Shown: positions 1 through 12,600 of the stretch, piece by piece
Position numbering within the stretch: position 1 is the first letter of the stretch
Layout: every line of letters begins with the position of its first letter
From: Temnopleurus reevesii
Taxonomy: Eukaryota; Echinodermata; Echinoidea; Temnopleuroida; Temnopleuridae
Assembly: GCA_036244855.1 (NCBI GenBank)
Contig: BQKZ01000485.1
Span: 102,396-158,129 of the forward strand
Length of the DNA stretch: 55,734 nucleotides
Direction: 5' to 3'
Program-made: the position numbers and the translations under genes
The notes under the pieces: model-generated
Database searches by the model: none
The model's input: the letters and a program-made list of their open reading frames with translations, nothing else
What the model was told of the DNA's origin: nothing

Positions 1-129
1 CTTTCACTTTACACGCAGTTAGAGATTTTTTTCTCTTTAGGAAATTTGGGATATCATTTAATAGGATATTCATTGATTTCCTGTTTGTTTTTTTTAAAGC
101 TGAGACTTTGGGCATGCAGACTTAGACCT

Positions 130-197
130 TAATGATAATAATAATACAATTTATATAGCGCTTAATTTAAAAAAAAAAAAGGTTCAAAGTGCTTCCA
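130..197 (-). repeat. Retroposon-tail fragment with (ATT)n, reverse orientation
   Basis: Reading the minus strand: AGCACTTTGAACC, a T run, AAGCGCTATATAAAT, then ATTATTATT. Same order as at 7617-7700. Confidence 0.6.
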
Positions 198-810
198 TGA
201 TATGGAAAGAAATGATGAAAAAAATTACTGAAGTACTCAAATGACTGTTTTTATGAAGAAGAATGTTAGAAATTTCTTATGATCTCAAATATTATAATGT
301 TCAAAAAGCAATTAGACCAAACATACATGTAATGACAACAACAGTAAGCACATCAAGTCCTGACACTGGCTCTGAAAGGAAGGCATGACTCTTTTGATGC
401 AAGAAAATAGGTGGCTGTCTAATAGATACAAAATTTATGCATAACTCTAACACAAAGGTTATGCTTAGCAACCCTAAAGTTTGCCCAACGCATTAGTAAA
501 CACGCCTATTACGCTAGATGGTAAAAGTTAATCGCCATTTGTCATTTGTAAAATTGCTTTTATTTGCAAATCTTTTTTAATACAAATTAAAAGTACACAT
601 TGAATCTTATCAATAAACATTTTCAATTATGAAATTTATTGATATTCAATCAGTCACAGTTTTCATGCAATCTATACCTTTATTTTATTGATATCATTTA
701 TATGAATTACAGTGTATATAAAAAAAAAAAAGTAATGTTCTTCGTGTGTAAAATTTTTGTCCTTTATAGAATAATTACAATTGTCAGTCTAGAAGTAAAA
801 GTATCACTTA

Positions 811-986
811 GGGGGTGTTGCACAAAATCGACTGCATATCAACTGCAACTTTGAAGATCGTAATGCGCATTTTCATTTGCGCACGGTATGCGCATTTAAC
901 AAGACGCGCATGAAACGATGAATTTGATTGGCACTTTCCGATCAACTGCAAGTTGCGATCAATTGCAACTTTTGAGCAACACCCTC
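811..986. mobile_element. Hairpin MITE, 176 bp, TTA flanks
   Basis: Left end GGGGGTGTTGCACAAAA and inverted right end GAGGGTGTTGCTCAAAA, with TTA at 808-810 and 987-989. The TWA duplication again suggests PIF/Harbinger. The interior repeats AACTGCAACTT/AAGTTGC words. No coding capacity. Confidence 0.78.
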
Positions 987-1003
987 TTAGTCTGGGTTGT
1001 ATT

Positions 1004-1167
1004 TAGATGAATATTATGAATAGGATATTCTATTTGTTCTCTTTATACAGACTTTAATGTTGCCATTGCTTGACATCAGAATCAAAAAGTAGTAGTAGTA
1101 CTTATCTATGACAACATTTGAGTCTGCAAGAGAACAAATAGAATATCCCATTTTTAATATTCATCTA
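1004..1167. mobile_element. Hairpin MITE, 164 bp, 5-bp target duplication GTATT
   Basis: Inverted arms of about 50 bases begin TAGATGAATATTA and share GGATATTCTATTTGTTCTCT. GTATT flanks both ends (999-1003, 1168-1172). It starts 17 bases after the preceding MITE ends. Superfamily uncertain. Confidence 0.78.
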
Positions 1168-3106
1168 GTATTGAAGTGAATTATTCTTAAAGAAGAAATT
1201 AGGGCAGAGGAGATTGCCAACTTTCTGAAGTATTTTTAGTGTTGGCATTCCTTCCTTTGGCAACCATTGGTGTAGAAAGACCACCTGTTCATAATGCTTG
1301 CCCTTTATTCCTCCATAAAAACAGTCTACATGTCACTCCAAAACATGAAGAGATAATTTATTAGGAGCTTCTTGCTTCCCCTTATGTGATTGATAAATGA
1401 GTTTACTATACTGCCATTTCAGGTATGAAAAAATATTCGCTATCATTTTTTCAAATCTTTAAGAACAAGGGGATTTGCTGTACGTAGTCAATTTTGGTAA
1501 ATTTGTGGTATACAGGCTGAATGCATTCCGGTAAAAATTGGCAAACTTATTCCTGTCTATCTATGAAAGTCTCTATGGTTTGTGGTTGGTAACTTGGGGT
1601 CGAAGAGGTTATAGGGGTGTACCAAAGAGAATGTTGGAAGTTGGCAATTTAGAACAGTAAATGAAGAAATGTACCATGATGGTACATCACAATAAAGATG
1701 CTGATAAATGTGACTGGTTCTGACTTACAAATGAAAACATCCTTTGATATTATTACTACATGTATATAATATAGAAATTCATCTGAAAATAATTTCTAAA
1801 ATGTTGATAGGGTGTGCTTGTTATTACAATTTTACTGTGCTTATCTGTTTATGTATTCAAATGACTCACTGTCTGTGCAAATAGCTCCTGAAAATTGGGT
1901 GGAAAAGTGAATGAAATAATGTCACGATAGTTATGAATCATCATATTTCTCAGTTTAGATACTGGTATATTGGCAGTAACTCAGCTTAGAAATTTGACGT
2001 CAATTGAAAGTTAGTTTATTACCATGACAGAGAGGATCACAACACAAAGAAGAATTTCTAAAAAAAAAAAATATATATTAAAAAAAAATAGCAATAGCAA
2101 TATATTTCCAGCTAAGATCTTTTCTAAAAGCTTTTGGAAAAAAAAATGTATGAATCCTCAATTTGTTGGGCCCCTGGAGATTCAAATAAGACAAGTTTTA
2201 TTGATGTAAGATGTGTGTGAAAAACGATTTCCTAAGCCAAAGACATTCTTCTTTGTGCACAAATGTGTTTGTTAAATGATACCTGGTACAAAATACACTG
2301 TACGCATCTGTATGTAATTTGTTTTGTTAGCTCTCTATAATTATCAACATGCTTGTAACATATGAAGATTGCTTTCCAAACATTTTTAATAGAATGTCCT
2401 CATATCTTTGATCTACAGGGTGTATGAAAAGTGTTAAAAGGTATACCATTGATATGTATTTAAAGAATTATATAAATATTCAACCGCCATTTTGTTGAAG
2501 TGTTGTGTTCCAATCCAAGACTGCCATCATACTGTTCATTCTATGAACGCCAATGAATTTACTATCCTCCATCCATCCATGCTCAAGGATAGAATTGTCA
2601 TTGAGATGGGTCCACTTGTTTGTTGCTGATTGAATACATGTGATTAATTACAAGCTGTTTGCAAATGATCCTTGACTGAAGGAAGAGGCCAGAATGATTT
2701 GTGTGTACTACTCGGCCATTATGAAGGAGAGTTTTTATTAGTCTTCATTTTTCTGAAGTGTATACTATTTACCAGTTAGATTTGAAGCCATGATGAATTT
2801 GGATTTGGTAGCCTTCAATTTAAGGATGCACACATGTAATTTTACAGAGACAAGACTTAATGTATGCTGTACATGTAGCTACGTAAAGTGCATGCTTACG
2901 TTGATTTGTTTGAGAATTAGGTACATAAGAATCACATGTGCAAAGGAAAGCAGTAACAGCTTTTGTATTTGCGTAGTGTGTAAAGTTGTCGGGTAATGTG
3001 CCACTTGATACTTCATTTTATTATGTGCAGTGTGCAGAGTTCACATCTATCAGACCTATGAGCTCTTTTAACATTTCCATATTATTTTCATTTTATATCT
3101 TTGCAG

Positions 3107-3494
3107 TTATCGCAAGGAGCAATGTGATGTGATTTGTCTAGCACCCCATGGATGGACCATATAGATGATTACTCAGTGGATGTCCCAACCTTGGGATACA
3201 TTTATATTTGGTGATCAACGATCTCGGAGCAGACTATTCTAAGTCTTATGACATGATCAATCATAGCGATCATGTGCTCTTGGAAATTCTGATGTGCGTT
3301 GGATAAAGGCACTGGAAGTTCTTCATCTACCTATAGTGGATATATTTTGGAGTTACTGCAAGTGCAAATGAAAACAATCTTATCAATCAGTTTATGATTG
3401 AAGCCTCCATCATTTTACGGTGCTACTCTCTGTATAGAGAGACCGACGGAGGGAGTGGAATTTAGACTAAACTGACCGTTGGAAACGTTCGAAA
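3107..3494 (+). other. Probable 5' UTR part of the first coding exon
   Basis: A pyrimidine-rich tract ending TTTGCAG at 3100-3106 is a credible splice acceptor, so the coding start probably lies in an exon beginning at 3107, with at least one further non-coding exon upstream. The segment carries several short upstream ATGs, including two immediate ATG-TGA pairs near 3122-3129 and a six-codon ORF near 3152, which could lower translation. The start at 3495 has A at -3 and is the ATG that opens the conserved CK1 gamma N-terminus. The acceptor is inferred. The alternative is that transcription starts within this segment; no TATA box or initiator was recognised. Confidence 0.5.
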
Positions 3495-3669
3495 ATGAGC
3501 GGGACACACAAATACGATGACAACCGCCACCGCAAAAAGACCAGTTCAAGAACTGGCAGTAGTGGGGGGCGCAGTGGCAATGCAAGCAATCCAGGAGTAC
3601 TTATGGTTGGACCCAATTTCAGAGTAGGAAAGAAAATTGGTTGTGGTAATTTTGGAGAATTAAGACTTG
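3495..3669 (+). CDS. CSNK1G: CK1 gamma coding exon 1 (N-terminus and glycine loop)
   Basis: Encodes residues 1-58 and the first base of codon 59. A basic, Ser/Gly-rich N-terminal extension (residues 1-34) precedes [20 protein letters not shown], which holds the ATP-binding glycine loop. The exon stops at the GTGAGT donor at 3670. The open frame reads on past 3669 to a stop near 3771, but that part is intron. The Gly codon is split by intron 1. Confidence 0.95.
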
Positions 3670-6600
3670 GTGAGTATGGGTGCTTCTTGGAAGCCCTTCA
3701 CAAATTACAGAATGCATTTGTTCATTTGGCTGTTATCATGACACAAGGATGTATTTATAAAAATACAATTTGAGCCCTTTTATTTGTCCAACATTTTCCC
3801 CCAGATCTGGTAAGTATACAAGCACAAGGGAATCACTCTAAATGAAATTGCATACATGTGTTCCTCAAGATTATAGTTTACAACGTAATTTGTTTGTTTA
3901 CATCATCTAAATTTCCACCTTTTCCTTTCAATATATTTTACATTTCATTTGCAGCTCTCCCTCAAGCACACACATGTACATGTATGCCCTCTTTCAAAGT
4001 ATTATTGAAGCAAATGTCTCACAATTTTGAATGAAATCAGTATTTTTTTTTTGTAACCACACTTTTATACGAAGTAACATCCTGTTCAGCGAAAAGGCTG
4101 TCCTTAGACACCATCATTGTCCTCATTATCAAAATGAAAACAAAAGTGATTATTTTAGAAATTACTGATAAGTTTTAATTTGCTGCATGTTGACACTTCC
4201 AAAATGTAAGGATAGTCACCTTGTATGGACCCTCCCTGTCTGATGTATGTATCTTATCAATTATTTGTGACCTTATATGTGCACCTCAAATCATACCATT
4301 GTACATGATACAAATTGTGTTTTTACTTTTAAAAAAAGTCATAGAAAGAATATTGAAAATATTCTATGCTTTGCATGATGCTAAATATTTGTGCTGAAGA
4401 CATTACATTTTCCATCGTAGTATCGTATAACAGTTAGTTACATATACTTTTTATGTACATCCAGCTTTAGAGTTACAGTGTATCTTGCTGTGTCTGGTCA
4501 CATTTTGTCAAGCGTGTCATCCTTGAAGCTGAAATGCGCTTATGCCAGCCTTGAATGTCACGAAGTAGGAGTATCATTGCATTCATTAACGTAGCATGAT
4601 ACAGTCCTGACAGATGGAGAGCAGAGCATTGGCATGAAGAAATGGAAAGAAGAAGACATGATAGATTTGGCTTTTCTGCAAGTCACAACACCATATCTTT
4701 TTTTAGTGTCACTGTGTCCATGTATACTTGACAGTCATCTAGATGGCTATACATTAAAGAATGTTGTTTGTAAACATAGACCTCAGTGAAATGTCCATGT
4801 CTGTCGCATGTTCGCCATCTTTCAATATCTGCCATATTGATTACAGTAAGATAAAAACAAGATACATTTTAAAAACAAAAACAAAAATAGACCAGACAAG
4901 AGCCTTTGCATTAGCATATTTTTATCTATATCAAACTGATAAAAAGAATTACAGATATTTCAGTAAAACTGTGCTTAATAAAATTGTTCTTTTGGGTATA
5001 ACAGTATGCAGCTATTCCTTTTCATTTTTAGACAAGGGGGCCCGCATGTAGAGTATGCATTATACATGTGTAGGTACCTTTAATAATGACTCACCTTAAA
5101 ATGTACATGTAGACCTTTATGTAGAAAAAATACATAAAAATAACAAAACACAAGTAACACTAGATAAAGAAAGAGATATAAATTCAGCCTGCTTGTGTAT
5201 TGTGTCCATTGTACGTATTTGAGGCATCATATGGACAGGATAATGCAGCTTACAATGTATGGATGCTGTTTAAGGTCAATGTTGCCTGGTCAAAATGAAA
5301 TTATCATATTACCCTGGGGAAGGACCTTTGTATGATGTATTCCATATGGTCATGTGTAGTCTCCAAAATACACCATTGCTTAAATGTTGGGCATTTCAGT
5401 TCTGTATGGTGATCCAGCATTTATATAAATTACACATGACTTTCGTCTACCATGCAACCATATTCTAAAACTGGTATTGTATGTGCATAGTCACTACATA
5501 GGCGAGAATAAACATGCTTAATTCAAGGTTCTTTTTATTTGAGAAGACCATCATGCATCCCATTGTATATTGTGCATGTACAATCCCTATTAGAGGCAGC
5601 AATCTCCATCTTTTAATCAAACATTCTGTTTGTATAATTCCTCTTATACAATGTGAACTTTGCCCCACCATATTCTGTAGATCTCAAAATTTTAATTCAT
5701 ATTTTCTGTGACAATGCTTTACGAATAATTTGCATAATTATATGAATTCATAATGTTCAAAATGTGAACCCTGTGAGTTGCAAGGAAATAATGTGGATAA
5801 ACATGTATTAAGGAAAAAAAGGGTGGGTGGGGCTTGACAATTATTTTTCCTCTATTTGCAATGTCTGAAGAACAATATGTTTAGGGTTTACTCTTGTTAT
5901 TTCATGTTGCATGTATTCATGTGGTAGTATTGCTTGGAATAAGGGTGCATGTAACAGTGTCCCACCAAGTCCCAGGAAAATGCATATATTTTACATAGGC
6001 TTTGATAGGACATGGTAGAAACTGTTACCTTTATTTACCTGCATTTATGATACTACGCATTCCTATTTATATTCCAATGTAGGTCTACACGTATATTTAA
6101 CAAAAGAATAGAAATTGATAGAATTTGATTATTTATGTTTGTCAGCAGCTGCAATGGTGTCATTGATAAATTCAGGAAATTTGGTCAGATAAATGAGTTT
6201 CAGTAAATTTCTTTTATACAGGAAATCTCTATCCAGGTCAGGCCTTTGTAAAAGGTGTTAAATTATGGTTCTGGCAGTAATTGCAAGGCCATGGGTACTG
6301 TATGTACATGTAGGAGACATAACCTACATATATGAATAGATTGTTATTCTAAGCCAATATTTTCAAGTGCAGATATTTTTGTGTTTTGGGACCAGATTTG
6401 ACATTCTAGTATGTTGAAACTTCTTATCCGATAATGAAGAGCTGTGGAAGAAAATGAAGTAAAAAAGAGTAAAAGTAATGTTGTACTTACACATACTCAT
6501 ACATGTACATGTACCTGAATTTTCATACATTGCAAGCCGTGTCCAGGCTTCTCTATACTTTTAGGGGCTAGGCAAGAACATTTATGCTTCAGGGCAATGG

Positions 6601-9600
6601 CAGTCTGTCATCTTAGCTGTACAGAAGTACGCTACACTGTATAACATAAATGTACATATTCAATGTCCATGTACAGGTAAGTTGAATAGAAATTTTTAAT
6701 AGCCCTTAAAGAATAACTGCTTGCCCAAATATGGTGCATCTTTTTCTATCAGGCATAGAATGTATCTCATGTTGAAGTTTATGATTAAGATCTTAGAAAA
6801 CGCTCTGATTCAGGGCAAGCAAATGAAAAATATCTTCGCAAAGTCTTGATTTTTAATGTTTACTTTGCATTTGTTTCAAAATGTACGCTTGTCCATTTGG
6901 GCAAGTGACTCTGACATGCTTGCCCACCCAGTATTTTCAGAGCTCTGCGTTGGTGAAATTTTGTCAAAATACTAAATCTATCACTCTTTACACTTCTACA
7001 TATGTACATTTATATACATTTATGCAAAACAACTTATTAAGGCTGTTTCAACATATTCCCATTCTGAATACTTCACCATGACCACTACTGATCAATATTT
7101 TTAAATCATACAGTGCATGATATTGAATATTGAGCTGGCATATTATCATCATACATGTATACATGTAGCATTTCATTGAAACGAGGCAGGGGATACTATT
7201 GGTATTAAAGGTAAAGTAAAAAGGGGTCAGGGATACAAGGCACCAAGCGTCGCCATCTATTCTCGCTCGGGAGCCACAGTCTGGCGCACATGACATTTTG
7301 TTGCTTCAGTGTAACGATGATGCTTCATTGCACTACTTATTAATATTCAGCCAAGTATCCAGCCTCACCCTGAGATGGGGCCACAGTACAAGATACTCTG
7401 TGTAGATAGAATAGCCTCACACTGCTAGGGATATATATTCTAGACACGTCCCAGGGTGCATGTAAGCATACACAAATTAACTACTGGCACGGCAGTGTGT
7501 TGCTTTATTAAATAAAACATATCAGCATTTACTAGTTTGTAGCCTCTGTGCAATACAGAATACGTACATACATTTTTGTTATGCAATCATTTTTCAAAAT
7601 TATTTTGCGGGCAACAGTAAGTGTTTTGAGCGCTTAGAGAATTCTAATGAAGAGTTGATAAGCGCTATATAAAAGCCGTGTATTATTATTATTATTATTG
7701 TTTATCATTTTATGATCGTTTTTTTTTTTTTCCTTTTTTTTTCTTCCTCAAAATTAGTTTGTCTTATTATTTATTATTAACTATGTTTTTTGTCTATTTG
7801 TTTGCAAATGATATAGAGAAGGCTATTAATCTTATAGTTGCTGAATGTTGCTGAATGTTTTTCTCTGTAAACCAGAATGTGAAATTTGCGTCCTAGGTCG
7901 CTAAGTAGCCTGCTAAAATTCATGATGTAGGCCTACATAACCCGTTGTTGGGCATAGTGTACATGTATGTATACATGTACTTTAAAAGAATCATTGTTTT
8001 GGCAATTAATACATTCTATGCCTTCCATGTATTCTTTCTTTTTTGGAATGTCAATCATACAAAGGTTATGAACACACGTCAACAGACCACTTATAACATT
8101 GTTTGAACACATGTATGTCAACAGAATCATAAATGTGTAAACTGGTGGAGCATAAAAATAAACATGTTACAAACAGGTACATTAATGATATTTATCTTTC
8201 TTTTTCTTCTCCCTCTCTCTCCTCTTTTGTCAACAGGTAAAAACCTATACAACAATGAGCATGTTGCAATCAAATTGGTAAGTAGATCTCTTTTTTAGAA
8301 CTCTTCAATCCTTCTTCCTTATAAAAAGTTCCCATTTATATAAAGCATGTTTTGATTATTTTTTTTTCAGGAAATAGAAGTATTGACACATGATTTTTTT
8401 TATAGAATTGAAAATTGAAACAATTCAATAAAAATACAATTTATAATAAACGTACATTTATGTAGATTACTGAAGAAATATCCAGATTCATGCATCTTAC
8501 CAACCCTGTTGAATACAATAAAGCAGTAGATTATTTATTTTTATATTTTACTCAACAATGACATTGGAAGGTATTAAAAAGTGATAATGTGCAGTGTTCC
8601 ACCCAAATCTTTAGTATTGACAGAATATAGTGCACCTCATGTATATTTATAGTGATAACAACAGCACATGAAAACGGATGGAACAGGGACAGACAAATGG
8701 GTTCAAAAGTGCAGGTGTGGTTCACTTTCAAAAAAGGGTAATATTAAAATGTGCAACATGTACATGAAATTCTATAATTTTAACTTATTTTATCCTGCTT
8801 TTAGTGCTATAATCTGTACTATATACATGTACATAACGGCACAATGTAAGGTTCACATTCAAGAAAGGGTACTACGCAAAATTAAAATGTGCAACAAATA
8901 CATGAAATTCTGTAATTGTAACTTATTTTATCCTGCACTTGGCGCTATGCATGTTAGTAAATCTTTACAATGTGAACATAATCAAGACAATATACATGTA
9001 CGGTTCACCTTCATTCAAGAAAGGGCACTACACAAAATTAAAATGTGCAGCATGTAGGCCTAAATGAAATTTTGTCATTATGACGCATTTTATCCTGCAT
9101 TTAAGTAACGCTATGAATGTAAATCTTCACCACTGTACATGTATGTAGACAACGCAATGTTAAGTGAAGAAGGAATCAAAGAGGCTCTCCTTTACGGGCC
9201 GGGATGTTGATTGGGTAATAATTGAACCCTCTGCTGAATTCCATGTAACCCTAGTAACCCAGCTGTAGGAAATGCCCATCAAATGTGATCCCATTGGCAG
9301 GCTAAGGTTACCCAGAGTATAAAGGAGCTGCAACAGTCTTGGGTCTTGTGCTCACTGCACTCATAGGGAGGCCACTGTATCGCTCAGGGATCGGGAGTTC
9401 TGATTATGGGAGTGTTCTTATATCTTATAGGGGCCCTTTTGAGAGTGTATAGTGGTGTTAATTTATAATTTTTGTTATATTTTGTCCTATATTTGATTAA
9501 AGGCTTGTTTTAGCTAGGATGAATGGAGATTTGACTTTATTTTAGTTGAGCATTAGTATTACTTTTTACATGCAAATAGATATCTCTGTGATAGCATAGA

Positions 9601-12600
9601 TGTACATCTTTGAAATAGAGTAAAATAAATTCAATAAATGAGGACTACTCTAATGAATTAAATTTCACACCATTTTATTCTGTTGAGCTTCAAAATTGAG
9701 ATATTGCAGAAATTCACATTTCTGAATTTTCTGAATTTAATTTTAAAAATTCCATGAAACTAAAAATATAAGCATGTACTAACTGCAACATCATTTGGAT
9801 TTAAATGCAAATAACAAAAAAAAACACAAAATGTAGATGAAAAATTGCTTGTCAATGTGATCAGATGGATATCCTAATACATATCAAATTAAAACATTGG
9901 ATTGCAAGTACGTTGTATGTCTTGATACTGGATAATAGTTTACCTTGTCTTCCAAACAAGACTTGATTGAGCAGTCTTGACGTCATTTGCACAATCCAGA
10001 ACACTCACAGGATATTATTTCTTTCAGCCAAGCTTGATGCCTCTGTTTGGGTGAAAACAATTTTCTTTCTTGGAAACCTGATTCATATTTGACCTCTTGA
10101 TTACATTCATATGCAAGCACATCCTGCATTTTTGACAATGAAATCAAGTCCGATTAAGTTTTGGTTAAAAAAAAAATCACTGAGTATGATAAAGTCTGTT
10201 TATCAGCTCATTTAGATTTTTGCTAAAATTTATAATGTGATTTACATCTTATGAATGTCATTAGGGTGATAATCAACTACCCCTCTCAAGTACGGCCTTT
10301 GATATGCGCCTGAATAGACTGATATTTAGGTATTTATGTAAGTGGTGAAAATGGTATGAAATTTGTACTTCTCATTGTATTGAAATTGTATGGCTCTTGT
10401 GTTGATGAGCTCAGTTGCCTTTATCACACAAATGCAATGCTTTAGTTTATTTGATGTCTCTGCCATAACCAGACAATTATTCCAAGCCTATGAATCCTCC
10501 TCCATAAAAAAAACATGCCAAGTAAGGTACATTTTTGTCATTTAATATACAGAGTACAGTATGTTATTCTTGAAGCATGGCCTATGCATTAAACATTTAG
10601 TTATATAGCTTGTTCTATTTCCGTAATTATTTGCGTGTTCATGTTGGCTCGTATGATAATATTTACGCTTGATATCTTGATAGCACTCACTTCCAGAAGG
10701 ATGATTTTATTGGTGTGGGTTGCTACATATTTGAATGTGTTACAAGAGACATGGTACATTAGGGAGTGGTCCATGTGTGTAGGATGCAAGGTGTAAATTT
10801 AAAGCATGAGACTGCTAAATCACTTAGGATCTCTTTTCGGCTGGTATCATCCAGATGCTAATTGGATCTGGTGATTTGCGCACCACCGCCTTGCCCACTG
10901 TGCACAAAGCCAGTGTCGTACCGGTGCTAAAACGTACACATGTGTGCCAAGCGGTTAGTTCTGGAGTCACTCTCCACTTTGATCAATGTACAGTAGAAGA
11001 ACACATGCCATGCATGGTTAGCGCTGCCATTGAGCACTGTATGGCCCAAGTTATGATAGATTATTCATCAAGTATAAAATGCCCAGGAGCTAGGCAACGT
11101 GCATGTCTGTGTGTATAGAACGCAAAGGAGCATCCGTTTGTTTGGCGCATGTATTATTGACTCACACATGGTGCCTCTCTTTACCATCAGTTTGTCCGCC
11201 AAAGGGCCATGTAGTATTCATGAAAGAGAGGGAAAATAGCAAGAATAATTGCCCGAGGAGAACAGAGTGGCGTGACAGGAGAGAAGCCAATTGACCCTGT
11301 GGGGAATTAATAGTCGTTTCCCTCATTCATTTTCATACTAAACAACATGCACTATCTCTTTCATGAATATGTATTATAGGAGGCTTATCGGGTAGAATTT
11401 TTACGATTACATTAACAAGACGTACAAAAGCACATGAAGTGTACGTACATGTAGATAAATGTAGTTACATACATAATGTGCGAACTGCCCCAAACATGAA
11501 TTTATGTATCATTATTTTTTTTTGCAAGCATGTTATTAAGTCAGCAGTTACAAATATAAAATACAGACTTTTCAAATCCCTACGTCAATCTGTGAAGGTT
11601 TCATCTTGGCCCTTGAAATGAGAATTTCAATTTTTACTGTTCCAAGAAATACAAGAAATATCATTGAAAGCATTGTAAATGAATGTACTGGAACTTGAAT
11701 ATTTTAGCATATGCGTACATGTAGGTTTGACTCAATTAAATTTAGGGATCTCTTCAATTACGAAAATAGAAAAGCAAATTACAAGTGTACATAAATTCAT
11801 GTACCTTCAACCTCCAAACTGTAGTGCACTGTGCTAACGATTTGCCCGGAATGTGCAGTGAATAGTGGGATTAAATGCCTTAAAGTTTAAATCACTTGAC
11901 CATTCACACTATTTCTGAATAGTCACACCCCCAAATATATTTTGGATTGTGATCTATATTACAGGAAAATCATGTCAGCACTCCAAATTCCGCGATCCTG
12001 ACATCGATCTTTTAACATAGATTTGAGGATCGTGGTTGTCACATGGGTGGACTCAAAATAAATTGCACAATAAAAGTCAGTTTACATGAATGTCTATAAT
12101 ATACAATTTATTTCAGAGTCAGGCATAAAAAAAAGAAAAAACAAATCACATTTGAAATGGTGAATGGAATATACACGTGAAAGAACAATAATTCCCAATC
12201 ACAAAGTTATATTTGGATAACCAACAACAATCAATTTGCATTGTGGAAACGTCCCTATTGTTTCAAGGAGTCAACATAAAAATGTTCTGATATTTTGCCT
12301 AATGCTTCCTTCCTCTCTCTCTTCAATTACAATACAGTTTCCAAAACATACAGGAAATCTGGTTATCACCACATGGGGATAAAGTGTCATAAAGGCACAA
12401 ATACAAAGTGGATTATAGTGTACTTGTAGCATGCTGTAAACACCAAATGATAGTGGTGATGATGTACATCCAATAAATGCAGAGATTATGGATTCCATTA
12501 CTGTATAAGCCAATATTTCAGTACAGATATTTTCATGATTTCTGACCAGTTTGACACATTGGCGTTTTGTTATTTTCACATATTTTTACACAAATGAATG

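Larger units (their letters stand above)
1..3106. other. Upstream region or 5' intron without recognised gene
   Basis: AT-rich non-coding sequence. It holds a retroposon-tail fragment (about 130-197), two hairpin MITEs (811-986 and 1004-1167) and short homopolymers. The open frames here (for example 2024-2209, 2790-2996) have no family resemblance or codon character. Since a splice acceptor is inferred at 3106, at least the downstream part is probably intronic to the CSNK1G transcript. No promoter was identified. Confidence 0.5.
3670..8236 (+). other. CSNK1G intron 1 (4.6 kb)
   Basis: GTGAGT donor and CAACAG acceptor. Contains many TACATGTA-type words, a dispersed repeat copy at 6349-6415 and a retroposon tail with (ATT)n at 7617-7700. 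No coding similarity was seen on either strand. Confidence 0.9.

Noticed and set aside
3670..3773. Extension of coding exon 1 to the in-frame stop
   Set aside because: The GTGAGT donor at 3670 and exact phase match to exon 2 show this is intron; the extension loses kinase similarity.
8668..9057. 129-codon plus-strand frame with internal repeats
   Set aside because: The repeats come from the tandem DNA units, which also vary by non-multiples of three; no coding signature, and it is inside intron 2.
10855..11294. Two overlapping plus-strand frames in intron 2
   Set aside because: No recognisable domain, no splice context and no similarity that I can identify.
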